Shown here piece by piece: positions 1 to 9,640 of a DNA stretch of 64,000 nt. The DNA is taken from positions 21,659,873-21,723,872 of the forward strand of contig OZ020248.1 of the NCBI GenBank assembly GCA_963971285.1, written 5' to 3'. Made by a program: the position numbers and the translations under genes. The notes beneath the pieces were generated by a model. That model did no database searches. It was not told where the DNA came from and worked only from the letters and a program-made list of their open reading frames with translations. Position 1 is the stretch's first letter. Every line of letters starts with the position of its first letter. This stretch comes from Astropecten irregularis. Its lineage: Eukaryota; Echinodermata; Asteroidea; Paxillosida; Astropectinidae.

Positions 1-291
1 TTGCTTATGTACATATTACTGAGATGATTTACTCGACAGCCACATGTAATTACTTTAGAATGTCTTAGAATATCAGGATTCCTGACAGACGCCCATGTAA
101 ATTCATTAATCCCCCTCCTCTGCCTCCCTCCATTTCTGTCCGCAGCGTGTTTAAACCATGACTTTATGATGGCCTCAACCTTGTCAAAGGAGGCTGTCAA
201 TATCATTGCATTTTATGCATCACTGATTCTAGGGATCTGACTAATCAACGACCATGAATGCTTAGTCAGATAATAAGAATTCAATGTTTAC

Positions 292-407
292 CTGGCATAA
301 TGGATGAGAGCAGCATCTTTCCAATCTTGTCCCTTGTTCTCCCGCTGAAGTTGAGGTATTTCAGCAACACTGGACACATGTATTGCATCATCTGGTGATT
401 GAAGGGG
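292..407 (-). pseudogene. Short open coding-like segment ending at a splice donor
   Basis: On the minus strand about 38 codons are open without a stop and end at ...GCCAG followed by GTAAAC, a good splice-donor context. The peptide is hydrophilic (residues such as QRENKGQDWKDA). I do not recognise it with confidence; the tail loosely resembles linker regions of Gypsy polyproteins. It lies just downstream, in minus-strand order, of the P-element-like fragment, so it may belong to the same decayed element. Confidence is low because the segment is short. Confidence 0.22.
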
Positions 408-555
408 TCAAATCCATCCGCATTTAAAGCAAATGTTCATTAACTGGTTTCTTATAGAATGTAGGCCTACTTTGAGGTAGAAATTGGGTATGTGGATACA
501 CTTATGGAGGAAATGCACACATTATATACACATGTTCTCAGTAAGGTGTAGTATA

Positions 556-795
556 GTAACAATATAATGGTCAAGATAAGGAAACTGTGGCCAAGCACAG
601 GCAGGGTTCTTGTGGGGTGGAAACTATTGCCTCAGGGGAACATGTGGTCAGGAGAAAGAGCTGTTACTATGGGAACTGCCACCCAGGCCTGGTAGAATGG
701 AATGTGGGATTCAGGGATAGAGATAAGAGCCTAAGGGGTGGTCAGTAAAAATGGTCACAAATCTATTAAAACTACACACAATGGAATAAACATGT
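556..795 (+). repeat. Dispersed repeat, copy 1 (partner at 54585-54830)
   Basis: About 240 bp matches 54585-54830 with many small indels and substitutions. Shared blocks include the runs around AATGGTCAAGATA, CTCAGGGGAACATGT and CCACCCAGGCCTGGTAGAA. Neither copy has an evident reading frame, terminal repeat or target duplication. It is therefore an old interspersed repeat of unknown class. Confidence 0.7.
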
Positions 796-881
796 AAGAA
801 ATGCCTACATGTAAATAAAGGCAAAAAAAATCAAAACTAACTTATAAAAAATACAAGGAACCTGTTTCTTGTTTTGTTGTG

Positions 882-1067
882 TCAGCCCGAGTTCTCCAGA
901 TTGTTTCGAGTAGTCTTCAGTAAATGTGGCATGTCGCATATGAAGTATACCTTCCTTGAGGGGTCTACAGCCCTTATCAACTCGGTGAAGTTGGTGTTCC
1001 CTGTGCACATAGCACTGTTTGCAATGAACTGGCACAGCCACCCACAATCATTCACATGCAGAAAAAG
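882..1067 (-). pseudogene. P-element/THAP9-like transposase fragment
   Basis: A 62-codon stretch open on the minus strand contains KVYFICDMPHLLKTTRNNL. This closely matches the RNase H-like core of P-element and THAP9-like transposases, where a D-x-P/C-H-L-I/L-K-x-x-R-N signature surrounds a catalytic Asp. The Asp, the HLLK and the RNN positions are all present. No THAP zinc finger or remaining transposase is seen nearby, and stop codons bound the stretch on both sides, so this is a decayed remnant. The family assignment comes from motif memory; a profile search with the Pfam P-element transposase models would settle it. Confidence 0.6.
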
Positions 1068-1102
1068 TTACTAACCCATCCCTTCTGGTAATGAGGATCA
1101 AC

Positions 1103-1411
1103 TTAAAGGAAACATTTTTCAAGGCTTTCACTGGGGTTATAATCAGTCATTGTTAAGTTTAAAAAGTTCAATGTCTCATTGGCGTGTTTGCATTTAAGTG
1201 TGACTTTATGGAAGATGCTGTCATCTATGTATGCCCAAATATTGTGAACAAAGTCAGCTTCCACCTTTGACACAAACACGGCACCTACTGCTTGCCTTAG
1301 CTTTTGGTTGCGGCTGAGTACTTGCATGTATATCATTGCTTGTATTTCCCATGCAGTATGTAGGCAATGTAAACCGAATGTCGTCAGACTTGGTGTCAGA
1401 TACTTAGTCAT
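1103..1411 (-). pseudogene. Hypothetical ORF downstream of the USP pseudogene
   Basis: A 102-codon minus-strand frame directly follows the stop of the ubiquitin-specific-protease fragment. It has no motif I recognise and no signal peptide or membrane segment. The composition (DFVHNIWAYIDDSIFHKV, KCKHANETLNFLN) looks protein-like rather than low-complexity. It may be the C-terminal extension of the same decayed protein, or part of the P-element-like fragment next to it. Confidence 0.3.
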
Positions 1412-2168
1412 TTATAATTTATGGATGCTTACTGTGATCTGACTCATCATTGTCGTAACTACTGTGGTCACTTTCTTTTTCTTGGAAATCACCCAGATCA
1501 TCTGTTTTTCTGTATATGAGTAAAATCCACATCGACTTACCGCCTCAATGAATCGTTGCTTGGTTACCTGTCTCACCTTATCATCGTTTAATTGCAAGTA
1601 TATTTTGTTTGAACTATCCACGACAAATGTTGCGCAGTGACCACTTTCTACAGTGTTCCCATAGTGCAAGACAACTGAAACTAAACGGTAAGAAGCTTTT
1701 TCTTGATTGTTTGCTTGATAGTATGTGAAGTCAATCAACTCGTTTGCGTGGACTGGTCTTGCGACTTTTTAAATTGTGTTCTTATGCACTTCAAATCTGA
1801 GCAATTGAAGGATAATGATGTCTGGTGTGTGACAAATCTTAACTGTAGTTTTCTTTATTGCCTGCTCATCCTTGCAAGTTTCGCAATGTAAACCTTAAAG
1901 ACAATCATTTTGGAAGTACTGGTAACAAGAATCTCTCACATTGTTACCGATGATTGCAATAGGTAATACCAAATGTCCGGTTATGTTTTGCATTTCAAGC
2001 ACTGATTCACTCTGCGGATGTGAATTGTTGCATTTTATCCGGCAACATCCATAACATCATGCACAATTTGGGATGACATAAATTCTGCCGCATCTTGTTG
2101 CATCAATGTATCGACGTTCAGAATGCTGGCACATTCATTGTTAATATTAACCACTTTAGCAAATGGAA
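1412..2168 (-). pseudogene. Ubiquitin-specific protease (peptidase C19) pseudogene
   Basis: Read on the minus strand from 2168 down, the frames give most of a USP catalytic domain in the right order. First comes QQDAAEF, the conserved Gln-Gln-Asp-Ala-x-Glu-Phe box. Two CxxC pairs of the zinc ribbon follow (CLKC, then HCETCKDEQAIK). Next are LPI...C..Y, LLRFEVHKNT, KVARPV..NELIDF, and the His box YRLVSVVLHYG...SGHCATF with LNDDKVRQV. The catalytic His region is intact except that the usual Tyr after SGH is Cys. At least four in-frame stops or frame changes break the reading, including a TAA just before KVARPV. The N-terminal Cys box is not convincingly visible; 2175-2378 (HEFLYAIVYFTVQIF) could be its eroded remnant. 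USPs remove ubiquitin from proteins. Here the gene is dead and sits among transposase fragments. Confidence 0.8.
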
Positions 2169-2348
2169 ACTGCTTTATTCTTTCCACTTGTTACTCCTAA
2201 AGATTTGAACAGTAAAATAAACTATTGCATAAAGGAATTCGTGCCAGACATCTGTTCCGCTGTGAAGTTCTTTCCCTGAAAAAATTGATTTAGTGCCTGT
2301 ATGGGAAGTTTCTTTTTGTGCACCCTTTATTTTTGGAGATCTTGATGA

Positions 2349-2742
2349 TGATGACTGGTATGGTACCCCGTTGTTCATACTGCCTAAGGATGGATGACTG
2401 GTACCCCATTGTTCATACTGCCTCAGGATGGATGACTGGTACCCCGTTGTTCATACTGCCTCAGGATGGATGACTGGTACCCCATTGTTCATACTGCCTC
2501 AGGATGGATGACTGGTACCCCGTTGTTCATACTGCCTAAGGATGGATGACTGGTACCCCGTTGTTTATACTGCCTCAGGATGGATGACTGGTACCCCGTT
2601 GTTCATACTGCCTCAGGATGGATGACTGGTACCCCGTTGTTCATACTGTCTCAGGATAGATGACTGGTACCCCATTGTTCATACTGCCTCAGGATGGATG
2701 ACTGGTACCCCGTTGTTCATACTGCCTAAGGATGGATGACTG
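2349..2742 (+). repeat. 38-bp minisatellite, about 10 copies
   Basis: The unit contains GATGGATGACTGGTACC and CATACTGCC. The GGTACC site recurs at 2362, 2400, 2438 and so on to 2704 at an exact 38-bp spacing, giving ten units. Variation is limited to a few positions (CCCCG/CCCCA, CCTCAG/CCTAAG), so the array is young or homogenised. It lies immediately upstream (minus-strand sense) of the USP pseudogene and overlaps the possible remnant of its N-terminus. Confidence 0.95.
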
Positions 2743-3195
2743 TGCCTTCAAAGCATCTATCTTTACAATCTGTGAATCTTGGGGTAGATCTGCATTGAGT
2801 GGTGATGAAGACGCATCATCGCTAACTTCATCAATGTCATTAATGGCCATCTGCTGAGATAGATAAAGATAAGATAAATCACAATCAAACTTTAATTAAT
2901 GTTTTTCTTGGGAAGTTGTAGATCCCAAATGGAACAATTTTCGTTTTTAGTGTTTAGTGTAAATTCAAGGCTTTTAATTTAACTTGTTAATTAATCATCA
3001 TTTTAATAATATCAAAATATTTATTTATTAGTTTTCAACCAATCTGAATATTCATTTAATTTTAACGTTATCAATGGAAATGAACTTGTGCCAAAGTTGT
3101 TTGCATGAGTACACACAGCAAGGGGACGCGATGTGTGTGGTCTGAATAGGGCAGAATTGATAGGCCCTACCATGAGCCTAATTTTTGCCTCATCA

Positions 3196-3418
3196 TGTAG
3201 TCTTTAAACACACCGCACAGTGTTGTACAGTCTCTGCTTTGCCATCTTTGATCGTTTTTATCTTCAGATAAGTCGTCTTTATGTTATCTCCATGCTGATA
3301 TCGGACTGTGAAGACAACATGTTTCTCAGATGACCTGTCTGTCTTCTTCATATTCAAGACAGTATCGTTGACTATGACCTTTATGCTTTGATTCAGGCTT
3401 CTGTTTCTGTAGCCAAGT
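3196..3418 (-). pseudogene. hAT-derived (ZNF862/KIAA1586-like) transposase fragment
   Basis: A minus-strand frame of about 74 codons reads TDRSSEKHVVFTVRY...NIKTTYLKIKTIKDGKAETV. This resembles the early RNase H-like segment of domesticated hAT relatives (ZNF862, KIAA1586 and C17orf113 type), where D-x-S-x-x-K-x-x-V-x-x-V-R-Y precedes a beta strand and an F/YL..-.DGKA motif. The frame ends in a stop where the second catalytic Asp region should follow, so it is a fragment. It abuts and slightly overlaps, in another frame, the DUF7869-like piece. The assignment is from remembered motifs. Confidence 0.45.
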
Positions 3419-3720
3419 CTGCATTAGCATTCTCTCTTGAAAACCTAAACAAAGCAACTTCATTTGCTTGAGGCTGAAGGTGTTGCTGGAGGTTTAGATG
3501 GGGCTGATGAAAGAAATGGTTGAGATAGCTGATTATGGCATTACTACCCTTTGAGATAAACACAGACTCTTCCTGTACTAGGTACTTCACCTGCTTCGTC
3601 ACCCCCTCACAATGTACTCCAAAAATGCCAAGCTTTCTTGGGGTTAAAAAATACACTGGTCCAGGTTGTAGCAGATCTGCAGGATAATGCACCTGTTGCG
3701 CATCATCAAAAGATTATTGC
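3393..3720 (-). pseudogene. DUF7869-like transposon protein fragment
   Basis: The minus-strand frame reads DAQQVHYPADLLQPGPVYF, then LTPRKLGIFGVHCEGVTKQV and SKGSNAIISYLNHFFHQ. The pattern of a Q-x-x-x-P-x-x-x-x-x-G-P-x-Y-F box, a (S/T)PRK-x-x-I-F-G-V box and a G-x-N-x-x-I-S-x-x-x-x-F box matches DUF7869-type proteins, which are repetitive and transposon-borne in many invertebrates and appear to have an RNase H-like fold. The next expected block (HADN-x-x-GQNKN) is lost, so the catalytic centre is incomplete. Confidence 0.6.
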
Positions 3721-4147
3721 ATTACACCTACCCTTCCCTGAAGTTTTGAAGAAAAAAAATCAAAACTTGACCAGATTGTATAAATACAATCCCAGGCAAT
3801 GAAGAGTTCCATATTCTTGGTGAGTCGTCCCTTGCCAGGAGTGTTGTATGATGGAAGAAGTTTCAGAAGAACTAAAAAGCCAAACAATTGTGTGTCTAGA
3901 AAACAGAACAAAGAAAATTTCATTAAAGAAATTGTATTATGACATAATGAGTTAGCATCAACTATGAAATATCATAAGGAATTTATAGTTATAGAATTCA
4001 TAGTTTTTAAGGCTTTTTTTATTAAATGAGAATTAAGCATTATTTTCACTGAGGAACAAAATGCGAAAAAATTGCAGCTATATTCAGTTGTGATGAGCTA
4101 ACATGAGTGCCAATGAAGTTCCTGGCTGTTATTTACAACTGAGACAT

Positions 4148-4527
4148 CCTAAGGCCATAAAAAAAAATTGTTGTATTGGCGTAACCCGCCCGACCCAAAA
4201 ATATGACCCGACCGTAAACATTTTAAACTGCAAAAAAATGAATAAAAAAATTAAACAATCAGGAAAAAAAAATAATAAAAGAAAAAATCTCAAATTTGTA
4301 TGCAGATTAAACGCTTGAAAGGAGCAAAAGATGGAAACCAGACTGGTTAAAGTTGTTATGTATGTCATTTCTTGTCTTTATTTGACTCGTCAAATACTGT
4401 GATATGCAGGGAAAAAAAGCATTTAATACAGAAAAAAATTAAATAAAAAAAAAAAAAATTCCATCCGCCCTACCCTATTTTCCAACCCTCCGTTACTCCA
4501 AACCAACAATTTTTGTATGGCCTAAGG
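4148..4527 (+). mobile_element. MITE with inverted ends CCTAAGGCCATA...
   Basis: The left end CCTAAGGCCATAAAAAAAAA is mirrored at the right end, where the reverse complement reads CCTTAGGCCATACAAAAATT. The element is 380 bp. The interior is AT-rich with no coding potential, and contains the paired GACCCGACC / CGCCCTACCC motifs near the two ends. A target-site duplication is not clear. It is a non-autonomous DNA transposon of undetermined superfamily. Confidence 0.6.
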
Positions 4528-4549
4528 CCAGTGGTCATACCAGGGGCGT

Positions 4550-4775
4550 AGATAGTGGGGGGGGGGGCATCATTAGGGAGACACCAAAATGTCTCTTAAA
4601 TGTTCGGTGTCTCCCTAAGGTCGAATTTATAGCAAACCCTGTCTCCTTAAGGTCCGATCCAGGTGTATACATGTATCAGGCGCTGTTCTAGAGCCAATAT
4701 TTTGGGGGGCTAGAAGAGCTTTTTTTTGGGGGGGGGGGGAGGGCTAGAAGACCCCAAAATTATGGGGGTTATATA
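4550..4775 (+). repeat. Poly-G containing repeat fragment
   Basis: Runs of 9-13 G alternate with GGCTAGAAGA blocks and follow GTTCTAGAGCCAAT. The reverse complement of the same arrangement occurs at 37550-37672 (GGCTCTAGAAC, then poly-C, then TCTTCTAGCC). The two are copies of one interspersed repeat whose G/C tracts have expanded. No coding potential is seen. Confidence 0.65.
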
Positions 4776-4957
4776 TAGCCAACTCAAAGACGTCCTTGTC
4801 TAAATCCAGTCCAAATTGAACTTGCCTTTCCATAACTGTGCTGTAAGCTTGAACATACAAATGTGGAGTGTAAATGGTTGAATGCTCCTATCTTTGCGCT
4901 ATATTTGCTTCAAAGCTTTTGATATGAGCAGCCTGTTTTTCTCTTCCACACTCTATT

Positions 4958-5167
4958 CACTCTATTATCAACAGCTCGTTTATCAACATTGAAATTGCAA
5001 GCCTTCAAGGCATCGGCAACTTCCTACCAAGCTTTTCCATGCTCGTGTCAGCCCTGCCTAAACTGGGAAGGCCTGGCCAGGATGACCTCACCGATCAAAC
5101 AAGCATCTTTCTGGTTGTCCCAGATCATGCTGAAAGACACAATGATGTTTGATATTGTTGCGTACAT
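4958..5167 (-). pseudogene. Myb/SANT-like DNA-binding domain fragment
   Basis: The minus-strand frame contains LIGEVILARPSQF, then HEHGKAW, then EVADALKACNFNVDKRAVDNR. This is the E-V-x-x-x-x-P-F ... R/KG-x-x-W-x-x-(I/V)-A-x-x-L ... (S/A)-V-x-x-R pattern of Myb/SANT-like domains carried by Harbinger-type and other transposons. Two in-frame stops (after RQG and after KAW) show that it is dead. The domain would bind DNA through a three-helix fold. Confidence 0.5.
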
Positions 5168-6469
5168 AACTATTAGGATTTGACCCAACTACAGACACGC
5201 AAACAATTATATATAACTTCGTGACAATGACTGGAGTTGGTTTATTTCATACTTTGTAATTCTTATCTTAGTATACACGACTTATACATGTGACTCTATG
5301 ATCAAGCACATGGACACAGTATACGGGATTGTATACAGTGGGAACCTTTATCAGTTTAACACTGGAGAGCCGGTAGGTCTCAGCGTAGCAAACCCAACGT
5401 AGCGCATCTCACTATAGCCGCACATATACCATTGGGGTGCACGTGGTACGGGGGTACCAATGGTAACTCAGAACGCAGGGAAGTATACGGGGGTATACTT
5501 AACAACATGCAAGTCAATGCGATCGGAGGCACAACACAGCATTGCTTGTAGACCAATAGACACGACGAGGCACTGCTCTATTGGAATATCATACGGTACA
5601 GGTATTGCTAGCTTTGACCGGAACTTTGAACCTTTGAAGCTCTGATAACAACTAGGTATACGGGGCGTGTTCAGGAGACAAGTAGCATACGATGTGCACA
5701 TAATCTGGCTCTGTGTTCAAAGCTATTGCTGGGGCTTGCTTGCACGCATGCATCATCAAGGGTGGTCAACGAGAGTGAACTGGGGAACTTAGCGGGTCAG
5801 TCACGGTGACTGTAGGCGGTTGCCTATCGGAGCCTACACGGCCTACCACTTCGGGAGCGAAATGGTGAACTCTGAGAGAAATGTGAACAAAATAGACTAA
5901 GTCCCAGAGAGCACTTTCATTTAGAGCTCGGAGGAGGGGCTTTACGTACAGTTATGTATATCTTCTGAGTTACAACTTATGATTTGGAATGGTTCATATG
6001 ACCAAACAGATGTGTAGTGAATCAAATACTGTACATAAACTCTGGGCTTAAAGTAGGGCAGTAGAAATTCCAGGATGCTTTCATATCTGTATGGCTTCAC
6101 TGTTTTCGCTGCTTGGCCGCTCTTTGTCTTTTGTTTGTTTTGTGACTTGAAAAATGCATCACAGACATCTTTCTTCAAGCTTCTTGAAGAGGCCAGCTGG
6201 AGTGGCCCGTTCAACCAGAAAGGAAATCAGTTCCTTATCCTTGATCAGTTATTGCAAGCCGGAGGTAGTTCCAATCTTTGTGGCTTGTGATTTTCCAGTT
6301 GACGAAAGGCCAACGAAGAATGTGTAGAGGTTTGGCACGATGTTGATGGTGTTTTAAGTATTCAACTTGGATGTCAAACTGCACATAAATAAAGTAAAAT
6401 TTCTTGAAATTTATGCAGCAATTATAACTCAACATTTACAAATGTATAGTAGCATGAATCATTTTCAGG

Positions 6470-6748
6470 TTAACTGTTAAGAGTAGACAATATGATAAGG
6501 AGGAACTGCTCCTTGAGTATTATATCCGGTTGTTTATACAACTGGGAGTCCTTCTTTTGCAGGCGAAGGAACAGGCGCTGTAGCGTCACAGAGTACTCAC
6601 GTACAGTCTCTCCCCGCTGCTGTTTACGGTCAAGTAGCTTGCGCTGTAACTCCCCGCTCGTCAATGGCTCCCCATAGGATGTCTGGAGGTGGGCGAGTAC
6701 GGCGTCTGGCCCCACTCCGCTTGCCAGAAGGGCTCGTGCTTCTACTCT
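6470..6748 (-). pseudogene. Gag-like fragment of an LTR retrotransposon
   Basis: About 92 minus-strand codons read VGPDAVLAHLQTSYGE, then LTSGELQRKLLDRKQQ, then GETVREYSVTLQRLFLRLQ, ending near LKEQFL. The G-E-(S/T)-(L/V)-R-E-Y-(S/A) box after a helix bearing R-K/R-Q is the hallmark of Gypsy/PNMA-type Gag capsid domains, in which the following helix often reads L-R/K-D/E-Q-F. There is no zinc knuckle downstream; the frame ends in a stop. Gag proteins package the element RNA. Confidence 0.65.
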
Positions 6749-6839
6749 GTGCCGCGACGGTTAAATCGTTGGAGGCGCTATAACTCGATGCTCACGAAAA
6801 TAATGGATGACCAAAACTTCTGCGATGTCTTCATACATT

Positions 6840-7165
6840 TCAGAACTAACCTGTATGGTCCGATCCAGTTTGGTTCCAGCTTGCTCCCCTTGCATTCAAT
6901 CTTCCTGTAGTTCCTCTTTTAGGACGTACAAGCATGCCTTCTTCCAGCTGGAACACCTTGACATTTCTCCCCTTTCTCTTCGCATAGGTTTTCTTGTCGT
7001 TCTCTTGAGTGGCCTTGATGTTTTAATTTACCTGTATGTGGGGATTCACCAACTTGGCAATGGATGTCTTTAGTGTCTGGTTCCTCCGCTGGTCAAGGCC
7101 GTTGGTCTGAAGGTGAAATGGGGAAGACACACGATGGCGAATGCCCCATCGCTCGTACAATTCCT
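6840..7165 (-). pseudogene. Integrase fragment (Gypsy/Ginger type) with GPY motif
   Basis: The minus strand encodes ELYERWGIRHRVSSPFHLQT followed by NGLDQRRNQTLKTSI. This is the end of a retroviral-type integrase core, where the usual catalytic Glu of QTNGLxER is replaced by Gln. After a stop it continues NVKVFQLEEGMLVRPKRG and, with a frameshift, KLEPNWIGPYRLV, the C-terminal GPY/F module. The stretch between core and GPY is shortened. Order on the minus strand is integrase then Gag, the reverse of a Gypsy element, so the two pieces probably come from separate insertions; Ginger DNA transposons also carry such integrases. Confidence 0.6.
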
Positions 7166-7233
7166 CGGACTACTGCCAGGGAAAACATTATGGCAGGTTG
7201 GTTACTACAGGTTTCCCTGCACATTTAAACATT

Positions 7234-7592
7234 TTATTTTTGGATAATAAAGCACACCATATACGGTACATACAACAGTACATGTACTTTATGCATTTGG
7301 TTGTTTCTGGTCAGGGTCGTTGAGAGCATCAGATGAAGAATGGGCAGATTCGTCTGAAACTCTCCCATTGCCTTCTTCCAGCTGAAGCCTTCGGCAGTTA
7401 GTCTGTTGACCATGGCAGTAACAGTCATGTTTTTCTTCTTGGCAAAGTTGTCCATTTCTTTTTGCGCCCAAAGGGCGATGAGTTTTACTAGTATTCTTCT
7501 TCTGCCATCAGTATTGTTGGCCATGATGATCTTGACCGCTGAAGAATACTTCCGCTCTACAAGGGCTTTGCATGCTCTCTTCAAAAAGCCCT
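7234..7592 (-). CDS. Exon of a repeat-associated ORF family (FSWKK exon)
   Basis: After a good acceptor (TCTGACAG at about 7593) the minus strand is open for about 119 codons: CKALVERKYSSAVKIIM, GRRRILVKLIALWAQKEM, then TAEGFSWKKAMGEFQTNLP. A diverged second copy at 57381-57728 keeps the frame mostly open, so this was a real coding exon. I recall similar F-S-W-containing blocks in large uncharacterised, repeat-borne proteins of cnidarians and cephalochordates, but I cannot assign an enzymatic role. It is basic and helical with no catalytic motif. Upstream pieces at 7765, 8300 and 8845 lie on the same strand. Confidence 0.5.
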
Positions 7593-7764
7593 GTCAGATT
7601 CAAGAAGAGAGAAACAAATAAACAGTTAATGCTGTATTCTTTCCTTGTTTTCTCCCGTTCTTAAGAACATTCACCCCTTCTTGTGCCCCTTGTCCCCTTC
7701 TTTAATTTGTGTGTACTCGATTATGTATTTATTTAATCATTTTTTCATCAGTACATGTACAGGG

Positions 7765-7995
7765 TTATTTCACTTCATTTGGACAGTCTGGCAACCACAT
7801 GCCCTCTTTGCAGCCATACATATTGAAGTCAGCATGAGAACCTATCTTGCTGTCATCTGACGCTTTTGAATGTACATGTAGCACCTCAGCTTTCCGTTTA
7901 TGAATCTTGTGAGTCTCATTGTGAATGTGATTTTTCCATTCTAGAGAAGAGAGACTGATATCAATTATCCCAGTTTGGTTCTTCCAAGCCCCCAT
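7765..7995 (-). CDS. Candidate exon, uncharacterised (SLEWKNHIHNETHKIHK)
   Basis: A 76-codon minus-strand frame contains IIDISLSSLEWKNHIHNETH and HADFNMYGCKEGMWLPDC. Two Cys and several His are present, but no recognised zinc-binding spacing. It lies between the FSWKK exon and the 8300-8580 coding remnant on the same strand and is therefore likely part of the same multi-exon ORF family. Not assigned to a family. Confidence 0.35.
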   Translation of the reverse strand: MGAWKNQTGIIDISLSSLEWKNHIHNETHKIHKRKAEVLHVHSKASDDSKIGSHADFNMYGCKEGMWLPDCPNEVK

Positions 7996-8299
7996 TTACA
8001 CTGATTTTAAAACTCACATTTATTTTTGATAACATTGCCCTCTGAATTAGGGGATCTTTAATTTAAGGGACCGTTAATTTAAGGGCCCTCTCCTCAGCAA
8101 ATGTGGTTATGAATGTTACAGCCCTCTCAATGTCTTCAAGATAGAATTTGTGTTTTGTTTAGCGCCGCCACTTTTCTTCTTCTTACATGATCCAGTGTAA
8201 ACACGATGTGTGGGTCGGATAATTTATCAATCAGTGAAGCAGAGAGAGAAGTATAAATCCCTGTGTAGTCAGGTATCATGTCATGAATATGAATGTCTT

Positions 8300-8580
8300 T
8301 AATTTAGATCTCTTCACCTGTCTACAACACTGTCAAATTATGGTAGTTTTGCTGACTTCCTCTGAGTCAACTCATGATAGCCCCTGTTTGGAATATTGAA
8401 TTGATCCAGAATGAAGATAATTTCATCGATATCATCATCAAAGTACAGGGCAGCTATCTCCCTGCCATTCTCCAAACAAACAAGAATGTCATCATTATAC
8501 TCATCCCTGAAGCTCACTGAAACAGGTTTCCCTGTTCCAGGAGAAACATTTTCGAGAACAGTTTAAAACACTGAAATTGC
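8300..8580 (-). pseudogene. Repeat-associated ORF family fragment (YFDDDIDEIIFILDQF)
   Basis: The minus strand reads NVSPGTGKPVSVSFRDEYND, then LENGREIAALYFDDDIDEII, then FILDQFNIPNRGYHELTQ and further LP..FDSVV..RDLN with in-frame stops TAA and TGA. The YHELxx...LPRS/x...xDLN pattern is one I associate with the same uncharacterised repeat-borne protein family as the FSWKK exon, where it precedes that exon. It fits the order here. Several stops show decay. Confidence 0.5.
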
Positions 8581-8844
8581 CCTCTACCAAGAAAACCCCT
8601 TTACTGGCAACACAAGTAAAAGCTTGTTGTTTTGGATTACCATTCTGGCCATGCTGAGCTGAGAATGGTTTTTGTCTTGGTCACCTTTATCAGGTGTGTC
8701 TGATTTCAGGACTTACTCTTCCATCACTGCTTTAACAACCGTGTCTGGGTTACTAAACATGTACGGAAAAACCGTGTCATTAACACTCGCCCTTAGTGTT
8801 TCATGTTCTGCCTTCAACCTATAATTGCCCAGACCACAGTTACC

Positions 8845-9333
8845 TCACAGAACCTCATTGAGATAGTAATTTTGTAGATAATACAAAATAGGGACCATGT
8901 TGTCCACCGCTACCTCTTTTCTTTCCAAGACACGTTTCATGACAGCATTGGACTGGGTTGACATGTGAGGATGTAATGTATTTATCATTATGTTCCATGG
9001 GCCAACTAGCTTACGTTTTGTGTTCACAAGTCCGACCCACATTGCCTCGTACCCTTCTGACTTCAACTTGGAATTGGCACCGCACCTAAGGGTCTGCCAT
9101 ATACATGCCACAGAACTTTTACAAAATGCAACAAACACAGCAGCATGAAGGCATAACAGAAGGTGTGATACAAGTGACAGGACTTGAAGAGATGTTGCAG
9201 TTTTCTTGTTGAACATTGGGTGTTCCTTCATTTCTTGAAGTGAACTTGTGTAGTAGTCTACAGCATCCCTCAGTGCATCGTTTTCCTCGAACACTGCTGG
9301 AGGTCTAGAAAACCCTGAAATTAATACAAACAA
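8845..9333 (-). CDS. 162-codon uncharacterised ORF, upstream part of the same family
   Basis: This minus-strand frame is one of the longest open frames in the window. It starts at a Met and contains FEENDALRDAVDYYTSSLQE, a Cys/Leu-rich middle (HLLLCLHAAVFVAFCKSS) and HPHMSTQSNAVMKRVLERKE. The Leu-rich middle is not long enough to call a membrane protein safely. In the second copy of the duplicated segment the ORF is cut at base 19980 by the assembly gap, leaving only the first codons (19980-20021). Function is unknown. Confidence 0.35.
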   Translation of the reverse strand: MFVLISGFSRPPAVFEENDALRDAVDYYTSSLQEMKEHPMFNKKTATSLQVLSLVSHLLLCLHAAVFVAFCKSSVACIWQTLRCGANSKLKSEGYEAMWVGLVNTKRKLVGPWNIMINTLHPHMSTQSNAVMKRVLERKEVAVDNMVPILYYLQNYYLNEVL

Positions 9334-9640
9334 AAATTGTCTTTACAAAGATTGATTGTTGAACCTGTTGTGAAAAGGGAACCTCTTGAAATTACTTCAC
9401 TAGCAACATGTGCCATGATGGGGCAAAATGGTTTTAACTTCAGATGTATGCATGCAGTTTGTTTGCCATGTGACAAACAAGTGACTCAGATGTACAGCAC
9501 ATAAACATGTACATGTAATTATTTTTTCCCTGCAGTTACTATTGTAAACATTATGAACTTTTTCTACTTTTTCTTCTTCTTCTTCTTTTTTTTTTTTTGG
9601 GGGGGGGGAGGGGGCACTGTCATTTATTCTTCATTGATCA

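Noticed and set aside
5380-5900. Possible LTR or gene in a GC-richer stretch
   Set aside because: It has many short frames and a few short inverted motifs, but no TG...CA ends, primer-binding site or homology I can recognise.
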